Positions 8,652 through 17,103 of a stretch of DNA of 64,000 bases are shown here, piece by piece. Positions within the stretch are counted from its first letter, which is position 1. Each line of letters starts with the position of its first letter. Below the pieces are notes generated by a model. The model was not told where the DNA came from. It did not search any database and was given only the letters and a program-made list of their open reading frames with translations. Source of the DNA: Bacteroidota bacterium (GTDB lineage Bacteria; Bacteroidota; Bacteroidia; Bacteroidales; Dysgonomonadaceae); the NCBI GenBank assembly GCA_023622765.1, contig JAMNYO010000064.1:62001-126000 (forward strand), in the 5' to 3' direction. Made by a program: the position numbers and the translations under genes.

Positions 8652-11438
8652 TCAAAATACCACCTTCACACCGGTATCGAAGCGGAAGTTGTAATACTCT
8701 GCCTGCATCGTATACTCTTTACTTCCCTGGTAGTACCGAAGTGGCTGGTTCAATATATTGTTCACGTTGGCAAAGATATGCAAATATTTGCCAGCACGCA
8801 CGTTCAAGTTAAAGTCGAGATAGTTCACCGCGTCGTAATACCGGTCATAATAAGCCTCTTCACCAAGCTCATCAATAAAATCGGAAGCGTAATTATAGGA
8901 GAGGCGGGCCGAAAAGCGGGGATGGTCGTATCCAAGCGCAGTGTTGAAAGTGTGCTTGGGACTTCCCGGCATACTCAGCTTATCATTCTCGCGCCCCTCA
9001 TAATTAAATTTCTTCACATCCGAGTAGTTAAAGGTATAGTTCGTGTAGATATTAAAGTGACGCAAAAAACCGGGCAGGAAACTCATAGGTTGTTGCATCG
9101 ACACCTCAATGCCGAACAGATCGGCATCCCCCGCGTTGATGGGACGGAAATATTTGTCCCACGTGTGTCCCTCGTACACATAGTCGCGCAGACGCTCCTC
9201 CACGATAAAATCCCTGATATCCTTATAGAAAACTCCCGCGGAGAAGAGACCACCATTCAGGTAGTACTCTGCCATAACGTCGAAATTCATCGATTTTGTC
9301 GGCAACAGTTCCGGGTTACCGATCGAGATCTCATTATCCCTGAATTCCAACATCTTACGAGGTGTAAGGTCGATATATTTAGGACGCGCCAGCGTATTGG
9401 TCCAGGCAGCTTTCACCTTAAAATCATCGCTCACATCCCACTTGGCAATCAGCGAAGGCAGGAAGTTGATATACGAATCGTTTTCACCATCAATTTTTTT
9501 AATACTCTGCTTTTTATCCGGATCTGTCTGCCACGTATTGGCACTGTAGTTAGAGACTGTATGCTCTACGCGTAAGCCCAGCACAAGGTCCACCCTGTTG
9601 TACAGTCGCTGGTCGTAACGAATATAACCGGCGGCTATCCTCTCCTTGGCATCAAAATCGGCAAAATCGCTTTCAAGGTCTTTTTCACTTTCAAAATTGG
9701 CGTTTCCTTCAAGTTGCATAGCGCCAAAATGTTTTTTATCGGGAAAGTTTCCAAGCTTATACTTACCGGGCAGAAAGTTATCCCTCGTCATATCAGTCAG
9801 ATGGGAACGAACCTCGCTATCGAAAGCATCTTCATACGCTTTCACGGGTTCATACACAAACAGATCCTCATCGTTACTCTTCGATTTGATTCTGGCTACC
9901 ACACCAAAAGAGAAGCTGTTTTTCCAGTCGCCGTAACTGTTAATAGGAAACAGGAAATCTGTTTTAAAGGAGACATCTCTATCCTTTGTATATTGATACT
10001 CCTCGGTAAACTCATCGAACCCCATAGCCGAATAGTCATCAATATTGCTGCTAAAATCGCTTGCCATAGGCGTTCTCGGGTTGGAGAGGTCGTTTTTAAA
10101 AGAGACTTTTTTCGCGACATAGGTCAGGTACCTTTCGTTGGGACGCTCCTCGGAAGCTTGCGAGATATTGGCATCCCAGGTCATTTGCAGTTTATCGAAA
10201 AAGTGTTCGCCACCCAACGAAAAGGTGTATACCCGCTGATCTTCCAGTCGTGTATACCTCTCATCCTTCGTACCAAACTTCACCTGCCTCTCCACCTTTT
10301 TGGATTTAAAACCGTTGCCGTCGGGTTCAATATCCTTCAATCGCAGGCGAAAACGGTTCTCCCAGTCACGTCGCTTGTTGTACATCCCGCTAAGCACGAT
10401 CTTATGATCGGGATTAAACTGATAATCAAAAGCGGCTGAATAACTCTGTCGCTCCCTGCTAACAAGGTATTGCCGAACCTGGTAGTCTGAAACATAGCTT
10501 TTGCCCTTATCATCTTTTTCCCATTCAAACTCTATATTATCCGACCCCAAGGGGTTATATTGATAAGAGGCAGCTAGCACCATACCCAGTTTATCGTTAA
10601 AAAACCGGTTCCCGTAGCTGAAACCCAAGTTCAACAGGGGCTTCTCCGAAATCAGGTTGTACCCGCTACCTCCCATGGCGGTAATGCGGCGGCCTGATGG
10701 TTGACTCTTCGTCACAAGGTTTACCGAACCCCCGATAGCATCCGCGTCCATATTGGCGGTTACCACCTTATTCACCTCGATAGTCTGAATCATATCGGCA
10801 GGTATAAGGTCAAGCTGTACCGAGCGCATCTCCGCTTCGGCCGAGGGGACACGTGTACCGTCTATGGTTACCGAGCTCAAATCGGGAGAGGTGCCGCGAA
10901 CATGTCCAAAACGTGCCTCGCCCTGGTCGTACTGCACGCTGATACCGGGAATTCGCTTCAGTGCATCACCTATATTTGAGTCGGGAAAACGCGAAACCTG
11001 ATCGGCCGATATAACATTAGCAATATTGATGCTGTTTTTCTGTTGCGACATCGCCTTGTATTGCGAATTCAAACCGGTAACTACTATCTCGTTGATTGAT
11101 AAGCCCTCATCTAGCACGATATTATTTAACGCATTGGTCTCTCCATCTTTAATAGTTAGCCGCATATCCACCGGCGTGAATCCAACGTAAGATACCCTTA
11201 CGGTATAAGCGCCATCCTTAAGCCCGGCGATTCTAAAAAAACCGTTCACATCAGAAACGGTACCGATACGGGTACCCTCAATTAAAATAGTGGCCCCGGG
11301 GAGCACGTAACCCATTTTGTCGACTACACGACCGGTAAGTGCGCCAGATGCAACATCGGAAACCGGATCGTTGAAGGCGAAAAGGGATTTTGTTGACAAT
11401 GGGAGTAAAATAAGTAATAGCAGTAAAATTTTCTTCAT
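8652..11438 (-). CDS. TonB-dependent outer-membrane receptor (not SusC type)
   Basis: A 928-residue receptor with a signal peptide (about residues 1-21), an N-terminal carboxypeptidase-like beta-sandwich (LTGRVVDKMGYVLPGATI...), then a plug domain (INEIVVTG; DALKRIPGISVQYDQGEARFGHVRG) and a 22-strand barrel ending in a terminal aromatic (VKVVF). It resembles the CirA-like/TonB-Xanth-Caul receptors rather than SusC, and there is no SusD partner. It would import a bulky or scarce solute using TonB energy. The neighbouring secreted phosphatase and the LacI/nucleoside-hydrolase/ribokinase genes suggest a phosphorylated nucleoside- or ribose-containing ligand. Its base composition is visibly more AT-rich than the housekeeping genes to the left. 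Confidence 0.9.
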   Translation of the reverse strand: MKKILLLLLILLPLSTKSLFAFNDPVSDVASGALTGRVVDKMGYVLPGATILIEGTRIGTVSDVNGFFRIAGLKDGAYTVRVSYVGFTPVDMRLTIKDGETNALNNIVLDEGLSINEIVVTGLNSQYKAMSQQKNSINIANVISADQVSRFPDSNIGDALKRIPGISVQYDQGEARFGHVRGTSPDLSSVTIDGTRVPSAEAEMRSVQLDLIPADMIQTIEVNKVVTANMDADAIGGSVNLVTKSQPSGRRITAMGGSGYNLISEKPLLNLGFSYGNRFFNDKLGMVLAASYQYNPLGSDNIEFEWEKDDKGKSYVSDYQVRQYLVSRERQSYSAAFDYQFNPDHKIVLSGMYNKRRDWENRFRLRLKDIEPDGNGFKSKKVERQVKFGTKDERYTRLEDQRVYTFSLGGEHFFDKLQMTWDANISQASEERPNERYLTYVAKKVSFKNDLSNPRTPMASDFSSNIDDYSAMGFDEFTEEYQYTKDRDVSFKTDFLFPINSYGDWKNSFSFGVVARIKSKSNDEDLFVYEPVKAYEDAFDSEVRSHLTDMTRDNFLPGKYKLGNFPDKKHFGAMQLEGNANFESEKDLESDFADFDAKERIAAGYIRYDQRLYNRVDLVLGLRVEHTVSNYSANTWQTDPDKKQSIKKIDGENDSYINFLPSLIAKWDVSDDFKVKAAWTNTLARPKYIDLTPRKMLEFRDNEISIGNPELLPTKSMNFDVMAEYYLNGGLFSAGVFYKDIRDFIVEERLRDYVYEGHTWDKYFRPINAGDADLFGIEVSMQQPMSFLPGFLRHFNIYTNYTFNYSDVKKFNYEGRENDKLSMPGSPKHTFNTALGYDHPRFSARLSYNYASDFIDELGEEAYYDRYYDAVNYLDFNLNVRAGKYLHIFANVNNILNQPLRYYQGSKEYTMQAEYYNFRFDTGVKVVF

Positions 11439-11516
11439 AATTTAATGTAATAAGTTGATTTGCAGAATCTCAAAGTGATGAAATTAATTCCACAAAGAAC
11501 TTACATTTTTATTACG

Positions 11517-11524
11517 AAGCGATT
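11517..11524. promoter_or_regulatory. Possible LacI-family half-palindromic operator core upstream of the TonB receptor
   Basis: AAGCGATT fits the core AAnCGnTT seen in many LacI-family operators. It lies between the regulator gene and the TonB receptor. A related core (AAACGATT) occurs in the divergent promoter at 12665-12672. The match is short and could be chance. Confidence 0.25.
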
Positions 11525-11553
11525 ACTTTTTGATTAAGAAAATGTTACGGTTA

Positions 11554-12576
11554 TCAAAAGGAGTAACTTACATTTTTCACGGACTCCTTTACCTTTAACA
11601 TGCACTTCAACAACACATGTTTCGGTTTTTTATCGTCATCGAGGATATGGGAGAAAAGTATCTTAACAGCTATTTTACAAATATCTTCTACCGGTTGCGA
11701 TATACAGGTAAGCGGGGGGTCAATATAATTCATGTAGGGGTTGTCATCGAAAGTGATCAGTGAAATAGCTTCCGGGATGCGCACGTTTTCCTCCTTGAGG
11801 GCTTTCAAGCAGCCCATGGCGATCATGTTGCTAAAAGCGAAAATCGCGGAGGGCCGCTTCCCCCGACTCAACAGCAGCTTCGTTTCCAAATAGCCATTCT
11901 GTTCGGTGAAAGCATCCCCCGTTACGGTGTAAGCATCAATTCCGGCATTCTTCATCGCATCTGCGAACCCTTTCACTCGCTGAATGTTAGGCATCGAATA
12001 TCTAACGCCCTGAATGCACGCGATATCGGTATGCCCCTGCTCAATCAGGTATTTGGTTGCCGAATAGGCTCCATCGTAATTGTCAGAAGAGACATACGAT
12101 AGACTGGTATCCTCAAAATAGCGGTCGATACATATTAACGGCAAGCCATTCTCCTGCACTTTAACCAGATGATCCCACTCCTCACCGCAAGGGACCACGA
12201 TCATCCCGTCTAAACTCCTCGAAGTCAAGTGCGACAACTCGTTTTTTTCGTTTTCGACCTGGTCATCACTATCCCCTATAAGCGTGATGTACCCGTACTT
12301 TCGCACCTCGTTGTTTACAACGCTCGCGATCTCGGCAAAGAAGGGATTTTTCAAGGAGGGTACGATCAGCGCAATCGTTTTACTTTTCCCGATGCGAAGG
12401 TTCCTGGCAAACTCATTGGGAACGTACTTCAACTCGTCCGCTACCGACTTGATCTTCTCCCGCGTGGCTTTACTAATCCGGTACTTCTCCCCCTTCCCAT
12501 TTAACACACGAGAGACCGTTGTAATGGAAAAACCGGTTATTTCGGCTATATCAACGATATTGGGTTTATGCTGCAT
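11554..12576 (-). CDS. LacI-family transcriptional regulator (nucleoside/ribose locus)
   Basis: A 340-residue regulator with an N-terminal LacI helix-turn-helix (NIVDIAEITGFSITTVSRVLNG) and hinge (VPNEFARNLRIGKSKTIALIVP), followed by a periplasmic-binding-protein-like effector domain (NPFFAEIA...ICIDRYF...FSNMIAMGC...ITFDDNPYMNYIDPPLT). It is divergent from the nucleoside hydrolase-ribokinase-permease operon and upstream of the TonB receptor, so it probably represses both until a ribose or nucleoside signal appears. That ligand is inferred from context only. A -7 TAGTTTTG lies just upstream of its start. Candidate operators are listed separately. Confidence 0.92.
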   Translation of the reverse strand: MQHKPNIVDIAEITGFSITTVSRVLNGKGEKYRISKATREKIKSVADELKYVPNEFARNLRIGKSKTIALIVPSLKNPFFAEIASVVNNEVRKYGYITLIGDSDDQVENEKNELSHLTSRSLDGMIVVPCGEEWDHLVKVQENGLPLICIDRYFEDTSLSYVSSDNYDGAYSATKYLIEQGHTDIACIQGVRYSMPNIQRVKGFADAMKNAGIDAYTVTGDAFTEQNGYLETKLLLSRGKRPSAIFAFSNMIAMGCLKALKEENVRIPEAISLITFDDNPYMNYIDPPLTCISQPVEDICKIAVKILFSHILDDDKKPKHVLLKCMLKVKESVKNVSYSF

Positions 12577-12589
12577 GCTATTTTTTAAA

Positions 12590-12597
12590 CAAAACTA
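12590..12597 (-). promoter_or_regulatory. Candidate promoter of the LacI-type regulator
   Basis: On the minus strand this reads TAGTTTTG, a full match to TAnnTTTG, 13 nt upstream of the regulator start codon. A TTTG lies 23 bp further upstream, slightly longer than the usual -33 spacing. Confidence 0.4.
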
Positions 12598-12663
12598 CCA
12601 GAAATTATTCGATTTACAGGCAAAAAGTCAACGGTTAACCTTGTTTAACGAAATCATACTGCT

Positions 12664-12700
12664 CAAACGATTGTTCTTTAATTTTTATGTTTTATATTCG
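12664..12700 (+). promoter_or_regulatory. Promoter with overlapping LacI-like operator for the nucleoside hydrolase operon
   Basis: TTG at 12671-12673 is followed after 19 bp by TATATTCG (12693-12700), one base from the TAnnTTTG -7 consensus. The near-palindrome CAAACGATTG (12664-12673), with the CG centre typical of LacI-family operators, overlaps the -33 element. Binding there by the divergently encoded LacI protein would block the promoter. This is inferred from sequence alone. Confidence 0.4.
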
Positions 12701-12761
12701 CGTTGGTTGGCAAAAAAAAGTTGCCGTTCCATTTTAGGAACTCTTTTAAGAACGTATCGCC

Positions 12762-13808
12762 ATGATGAAAAGCAAAATGTATTGGCTACCCCTTATACTT
12801 CTGGTGGCTTTAGCCAATTGCACTTCCAAAGAGCGACAAAGCGAGCAACCCGCTTCGGGTGAACTAAAGGTTATCTTTGAAACAGACATAGGAAACGATA
12901 TTGATGATGCCCTGGCACTCGACATGCTTTACAAGTACCTGGATGCTGGCGATATAGAGTTGTTGGCAATCATGATCAACAAGGAGGGCGCGCAGCCCCC
13001 GGAATTCACGGACATCATGAATAGCTGGTATGGCTACCCGGATATTCCCATCGGGATTATCCATAACGGTGTGGAATGTGAACATGATGCCACGAATTAC
13101 ACCCAATGCGTGTCAGTCATGGAAAATGCGAATGGGGAACCTAAGTTTCAACGCTCCCTGAACGACTATACCACTTTACCGGAAGCTCACCTTTTATACC
13201 GTGAACTATTGGCTCAACAGCCGGACCACTCCGTGACCATCGTTTCAGTGGGTTTTTCAACCAACCTGGCTCGTTTGCTCGATACACCCGCGGATGAATT
13301 TTCGAAGCTCACGGGGCAAGAGCTGGTCGCACGAAAAGTAAAGCTGCTGTGTACCATGGCTGGCTGCTTCAATAACCCGGAGTGGTTTGAGTACAACGTG
13401 GTAAAAGATATTCCAGCGGCCAAAAAGGTTTTCTCGGAGTGGCCCACCGTGCTTGTCACATCACCGTTTGAAGTGGGTATGGCCATCCACTACCCGGGGA
13501 GCAGCATCGAAAATGATTTCACATGGGCAGTTGAGCACCCGCTGGTTGAAGCCTACAAATGTTACCAAGAGATGCCTTACGATCGACCCACTTGGGATTT
13601 GACTTCGGTTTTGTACGCGGTTGAAGGTCCCTCCTACTTCAACGTTTCCGGCCCTGGTAAAATCGAGGTATCCGATCAAGGTACGACCTTGTTCACACCT
13701 GAAGGGAACGGGAATCGGTATTACCTTTCGGTGGATTCCTTGCAAGCTGAACAAATCAAGCAACGTTTCATTCAGCTAATCACCAAACAGCCCGCTCATT
13801 TCAAGTAG
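12762..13808 (+). CDS. Lipoprotein nucleoside hydrolase
   Basis: A 348-residue protein with a lipoprotein signal peptide and lipobox (VALANC, Cys about residue 21). The catalytic-site loop FETDIGNDIDDALALDML resembles the Asp-rich Ca2+/ribose-binding loop of inosine-uridine nucleoside hydrolases. Later blocks (VTIVSVGFSTNLARLL, MAGCF, LVTSPFEVGMAI) keep the fold. It would split nucleosides to base plus ribose in the periplasm or at the outer membrane. It heads an operon with ribokinase and an RbsU-like permease, as in the ribose-scavenging (rus) loci known from Bacteroides. Adjacent ATGs at 12762 and 12765 make the exact start uncertain by one codon. Confidence 0.82.
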   Translation: MMKSKMYWLPLILLVALANCTSKERQSEQPASGELKVIFETDIGNDIDDALALDMLYKYLDAGDIELLAIMINKEGAQPPEFTDIMNSWYGYPDIPIGIIHNGVECEHDATNYTQCVSVMENANGEPKFQRSLNDYTTLPEAHLLYRELLAQQPDHSVTIVSVGFSTNLARLLDTPADEFSKLTGQELVARKVKLLCTMAGCFNNPEWFEYNVVKDIPAAKKVFSEWPTVLVTSPFEVGMAIHYPGSSIENDFTWAVEHPLVEAYKCYQEMPYDRPTWDLTSVLYAVEGPSYFNVSGPGKIEVSDQGTTLFTPEGNGNRYYLSVDSLQAEQIKQRFIQLITKQPAHFK

Positions 13809-13847
13809 TATAACCCTGTAAAATTGAATTATTTACACCATCACGAT

Positions 13848-14768
13848 ATGCAGAAAAAAATAGTTGTCATTGGCAGTTCGAACACCGACTTGATCGGGAA
13901 AGTAAAAGAGTTCCCCAAGGCGGGGGAAACCATCATGGGGGTTTCGTACCTTCAAGTAAATGGAGGCAAAGGGGCCAACCAAGCGTTAGCGGCACACCGA
14001 CTGGGTGGGGACGTGAAGTTTATCGCCAGCGTGGGAAACGATTCCAACGGATTGAACTCACTCAAGTATTACAGGGAAGAAGGACTAGACGCCACCCTCT
14101 CTTTTGTTACCGATGAGGCTCCGTCCGGGGTTGCACTCATCTGGGTAAACGAAAAGGGAGAGAATAGCATCGTGGTGATACCGGGAGCTAATGGAATGCT
14201 TTCACCCCAATGCATTCATAGCATTAAAGATGAAGTGCTGAAGGCTGACTTGATTGTCATGCAGATGGAAATCCCTTACGAAACGGTAAAAACAGTGTGC
14301 GATATAGCCCACGAAAACGATAAGAAGGTGCTACTTAACGTGGCTCCCGCGAGCAAGTTAGACCAGGAGATCATCCAAAAAATCGACATCCTGGTGGTAA
14401 ACGAAACGGAAGCGGAAACGATTTCCGGGGAAAAAATGGACGAGATCGGGGAGGAGGCGGTCGTGGATGTCTTGTTGTCCATGGGGGCAAAAACCGTAGT
14501 ACTAACCTTAGGGAAACGGGGGTCCGTAATTAAAACCGGCGAGATGTACAAACATTTCCCTGCCTTTAATGTCCAGGCGGTCGACACTACCGCCGCGGGC
14601 GACACCTATTGTGGTGCGTTAGCCGCGGAGTGGGCCAGGGGGAGCGACTGGGATGAAGTTATCCGGTTCGCGACAGCCGCCGCGGCTATCTGCGTCACGA
14701 AGATGGGTGCACAACCATCAATACCTACCGAGCAGGAGGTACGTTCTTTTTTAAAACAAACTATCTAA
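13848..14768 (+). CDS. rbsK: Ribokinase (PfkB family)
   Basis: Starting at the ATG at 13848 gives MQKKIVVIGSSNTDLIG and 306 residues, the usual ribokinase length; an upstream ATG at 13824 adds eight unlikely residues. PfkB signatures are present: NGGKGANQALAAHRLGG near the N-terminus, and the anion-hole/catalytic-base motif DTTAAGDTYCGALA near the C-terminus. It phosphorylates cytosolic ribose to ribose-5-phosphate, joining the pentose phosphate pathway. It sits 39 bp after the nucleoside hydrolase and 31 bp before the permease, consistent with one operon that frees, imports and phosphorylates ribose. Confidence 0.92.
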   Translation: MQKKIVVIGSSNTDLIGKVKEFPKAGETIMGVSYLQVNGGKGANQALAAHRLGGDVKFIASVGNDSNGLNSLKYYREEGLDATLSFVTDEAPSGVALIWVNEKGENSIVVIPGANGMLSPQCIHSIKDEVLKADLIVMQMEIPYETVKTVCDIAHENDKKVLLNVAPASKLDQEIIQKIDILVVNETEAETISGEKMDEIGEEAVVDVLLSMGAKTVVLTLGKRGSVIKTGEMYKHFPAFNVQAVDTTAAGDTYCGALAAEWARGSDWDEVIRFATAAAAICVTKMGAQPSIPTEQEVRSFLKQTI

Positions 14769-14799
14769 TATATATTGAACAATCTAAACTTGTAACCGT

Positions 14800-15810
14800 A
14801 TGTTTATTGTAAGTAATTATCTGTTAGCAGTGATCTTATGCGTGGTCACCATGATCTGTTGGGGTTCTTGGGGTAACACGCAAAAACTGGCCGCGAAAAC
14901 GTGGCGATATGAACTGTTTTATTGGGATTACGTGATCGGTATCGTACTCCTCGCCCTCCTGTTTGGTTTCACGCTCGGCAGCGTGGGCGATCAAGGACGG
15001 AGCTTTATAGCCGACATTTCGCAAGTAAGCTCCAAAAACTTCTGGAGCGCCTTCACGGGAGGCATTATTTTCAACGCGTCCAACATTTTGCTATCGGCCT
15101 CTATCTCAATGGCAGGAATGGCGGTGGCTTTCCCCGTGGGAGTGGGACTGGCCCTCGTATTGGGCGTGTTTATCAACTACTTCGGTGCTCCACAAGGCGA
15201 TCCCGTTATCTTGTTCACAGGGGTTGCCTTGGTTGTTATTGCCGTTGTGTTAAATGGCATTGCTTCAGGAAAAATGAGCAAGGGGACAGAAGAGGGAAAA
15301 ACCAAGAAGAAAGGGATCATCGTGGCTATTTGTGCCGGATTCTTGATGTCGTTCTTCTACCGTTTTGTGGCAGCCGCAATGGACTTGAGCAATTTTGAAA
15401 ATCCCACTGCCGGTATGCTCACACCTTATGGAGCATTCTTTATCTTCTCGTTGGGAATCCTGGGGAGTAACTTTATCTTCAACACGATTGCCATGAAAAA
15501 ACCGTTCGTCGGGGAACCGGTCACCTACGCCGAATACTTCAAAGGAAAGCCTAAAACGCACCTGGTGGGTATACTCGGGGGTATCATCTGGGGAATCGGT
15601 ACCTCCTTTAGCTATATCGCCGCGGGAAAAGCCGGGCCTGCAATCTCGTACGCGCTTGGCCAAGGAGCACCCATGATTGCCGCGTTATGGGGCGTATTTA
15701 TCTGGAAAGAGTTCAAGGGAGCCCCCAAAACGGTCAACTACTTGCTCACATTCATGTTTATACTGTTTATCGCGGGACTTTCATTCATCGTTGCCGCCGG
15801 GGGAAATTAG
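14800..15810 (+). CDS. rbsU: RbsU/GRP-family sugar permease, probable ribose importer
   Basis: A 336-residue inner-membrane protein with about ten hydrophobic helices, of the drug/metabolite-transporter superfamily (GRP/RhaT-like). The N-terminus MICWGSWGNTQKLA and repeats such as GGIIFNASNILLSASISMAGMAVAFPVGVGLAL and GGIIWGIGTSFSYIA...AISYALGQGAP are typical. In Bacteroides ribose loci the same family follows ribokinase and nucleoside hydrolase, so ribose is the likely solute. The stop TAG is followed at once by a composite hairpin repeat (15811-16070), which separates it from a second nucleoside hydrolase. Confidence 0.85.
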   Translation: MFIVSNYLLAVILCVVTMICWGSWGNTQKLAAKTWRYELFYWDYVIGIVLLALLFGFTLGSVGDQGRSFIADISQVSSKNFWSAFTGGIIFNASNILLSASISMAGMAVAFPVGVGLALVLGVFINYFGAPQGDPVILFTGVALVVIAVVLNGIASGKMSKGTEEGKTKKKGIIVAICAGFLMSFFYRFVAAAMDLSNFENPTAGMLTPYGAFFIFSLGILGSNFIFNTIAMKKPFVGEPVTYAEYFKGKPKTHLVGILGGIIWGIGTSFSYIAAGKAGPAISYALGQGAPMIAALWGVFIWKEFKGAPKTVNYLLTFMFILFIAGLSFIVAAGGN

Positions 15811-16070
15811 TCGTATGAAACCGACATGATTAAAATAATCATTAATCATCCTTGAGAACTATTTCGTTAAGCCAAACGAGCAGAGGACAAGTTCACTTGG
15901 AATATGCCGTGGCGAGAAATAGTCTAACTTTAGTGAATGATTAAAGCGAGTTCCATACGATACATTTGAACTATTGCGATAAGAGAGCGCAGAGAAAAAA
16001 CCTGTTTTTGATATGCCGAACGTAGCAATAGTCTAACTTTAGTGAAAATAATAGTTTTAATCGTATGAAA
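15811..16070. repeat. Composite repeat: family-B hairpin interrupted by family-A hairpin, then a second family-A hairpin
   Basis: TCGTATGAAACC (15811) pairs with the right arm ending TTCCATACGA (15960), and TTAATCAT (15842) with ATGATTAA (15937), forming family B. Inside it lies family-A copy A1: ACTATTTC (15858) with GAAATAGT (15916), GCCA with TGGC, GCA with TGC, CAAG with CTTG, then the tail CTAACTTTAGTG (15924-15935). Copy A2 follows: ACTATTGC (15970) with GCAATAGT (16025) and the same tail (16033-16044). TCGTATGAAA recurs at 16061-16070, exactly 250 bp after its first occurrence. The left 51 bp, counting the TAG at 15808, are identical to 21393-21443. Confidence 0.8.
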
Positions 16071-16098
16071 CGAGCATGTAAAAGATTACAATAATCAC

Positions 16099-17079
16099 AT
16101 GGAAAAGAGCATCTTAGTTTTAATTTTACTATTGTTTCAGATGACTTCCTTTTGCCAAGATTTCCCCCGTATCAACGAGGTGGACCGGCTTAGCCGCCTA
16201 AATCCACCAACCGGGAAAATTCGGATGGTGCTGGATACCGACACCTACAACGAGGTGGACGATCAGTTCGCGTTGGCTTACGCGCTGCTTTCTCCTGAAA
16301 AATTGAAGGTGGAAGCTGTTTACGCGGCACCATTCCACAACTCTCGTTCCGAAGGTCCCGCCGACGGGATGGAGAAAAGTTACCAGGAGATCCTCCGCCT
16401 GCTGGAGTTCATGAACGTACCTTCCGAGGGATTCGTCTACAGGGGGTCGACCGGTTACCTGCAAGACATCAAGCAGCCTATTCGGAGTGAGGCGGCTCTT
16501 GACCTTGTGTCTAAGGCGTTAGCGAGCTCACCCGAAGAGCCGCTCTACGTGGTTACCATCGGATGCATTACCAATATCGCATCGGCCATCCTCATCGAAC
16601 CAGGCATTATCAACAATATCGTGGTGGTCTGGTTAGGGGGTAACGGTCTCGACTGGCCCACGCAGAGGGAGTTCAATCTGATGCAGGACGTGCTGGCCGC
16701 CCAAGTAGTACTGAATTCCGGAGTACCATTGGTGATAACCCCCTGCCGCCCGGTCGTATCGCATTTTCATACTACCCTGCCCGAGCTGGCGCACTACCTG
16801 AAAGGCAAGAACTCCTTATCCAATTACCTCTACGAGATCGTGGCCGGGTATAACGCGCAAAACCTGGATGCCTGGTCAAAAGAGATATGGGACGTGGTGG
16901 CCATCGCTTGGTTGGTCAACCCCGCGTGGGTGCCAACAAACTTGGTGCATAGTCCTATACTCACCGATCAGGTGACGTATAGCAAAGACAGCGCACGCCA
17001 TTTTATCAGAATGGCCACCTCTTTGAACAGGGACGCCATTTTCAGGGACCTGTTTGCGAAATTAACAGCGGATAAGTAA
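16099..17079 (+). CDS. Exported nucleoside hydrolase-like protein (second copy)
   Basis: A 326-residue protein with an N-terminal signal peptide ending around SFCQ. The core loop IRMVLDTDTYNEVDDQFAL is the variant Asp-rich active-site loop of a nucleoside-hydrolase-like group in which Asn-Glu replaces the usual Asp-Asp order. Later blocks YVVTIGCITNIASAI, WLGGNGLDWP, FNLMQDVLAAQVV and LVITPCRPV match the fold. It probably hydrolyses nucleosides, or a related N-glycoside, in the periplasm and complements the lipoprotein hydrolase upstream. A 288-bp composite repeat separates it from the permease, so its expression may differ from that of the operon. Catalytic competence is not certain from sequence. 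Confidence 0.78.
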   Translation: MEKSILVLILLLFQMTSFCQDFPRINEVDRLSRLNPPTGKIRMVLDTDTYNEVDDQFALAYALLSPEKLKVEAVYAAPFHNSRSEGPADGMEKSYQEILRLLEFMNVPSEGFVYRGSTGYLQDIKQPIRSEAALDLVSKALASSPEEPLYVVTIGCITNIASAILIEPGIINNIVVVWLGGNGLDWPTQREFNLMQDVLAAQVVLNSGVPLVITPCRPVVSHFHTTLPELAHYLKGKNSLSNYLYEIVAGYNAQNLDAWSKEIWDVVAIAWLVNPAWVPTNLVHSPILTDQVTYSKDSARHFIRMATSLNRDAIFRDLFAKLTADK

Positions 17080-17103
17080 TAAGTAACCGGCAAAGCAAGG
17101 GAG

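Noticed and set aside
15858..15935. Integron attC site
   Set aside because: GTTAAGC occurs near the left arm, but the right side lacks the complementary R-type core, and no integrase or cassette array is present.
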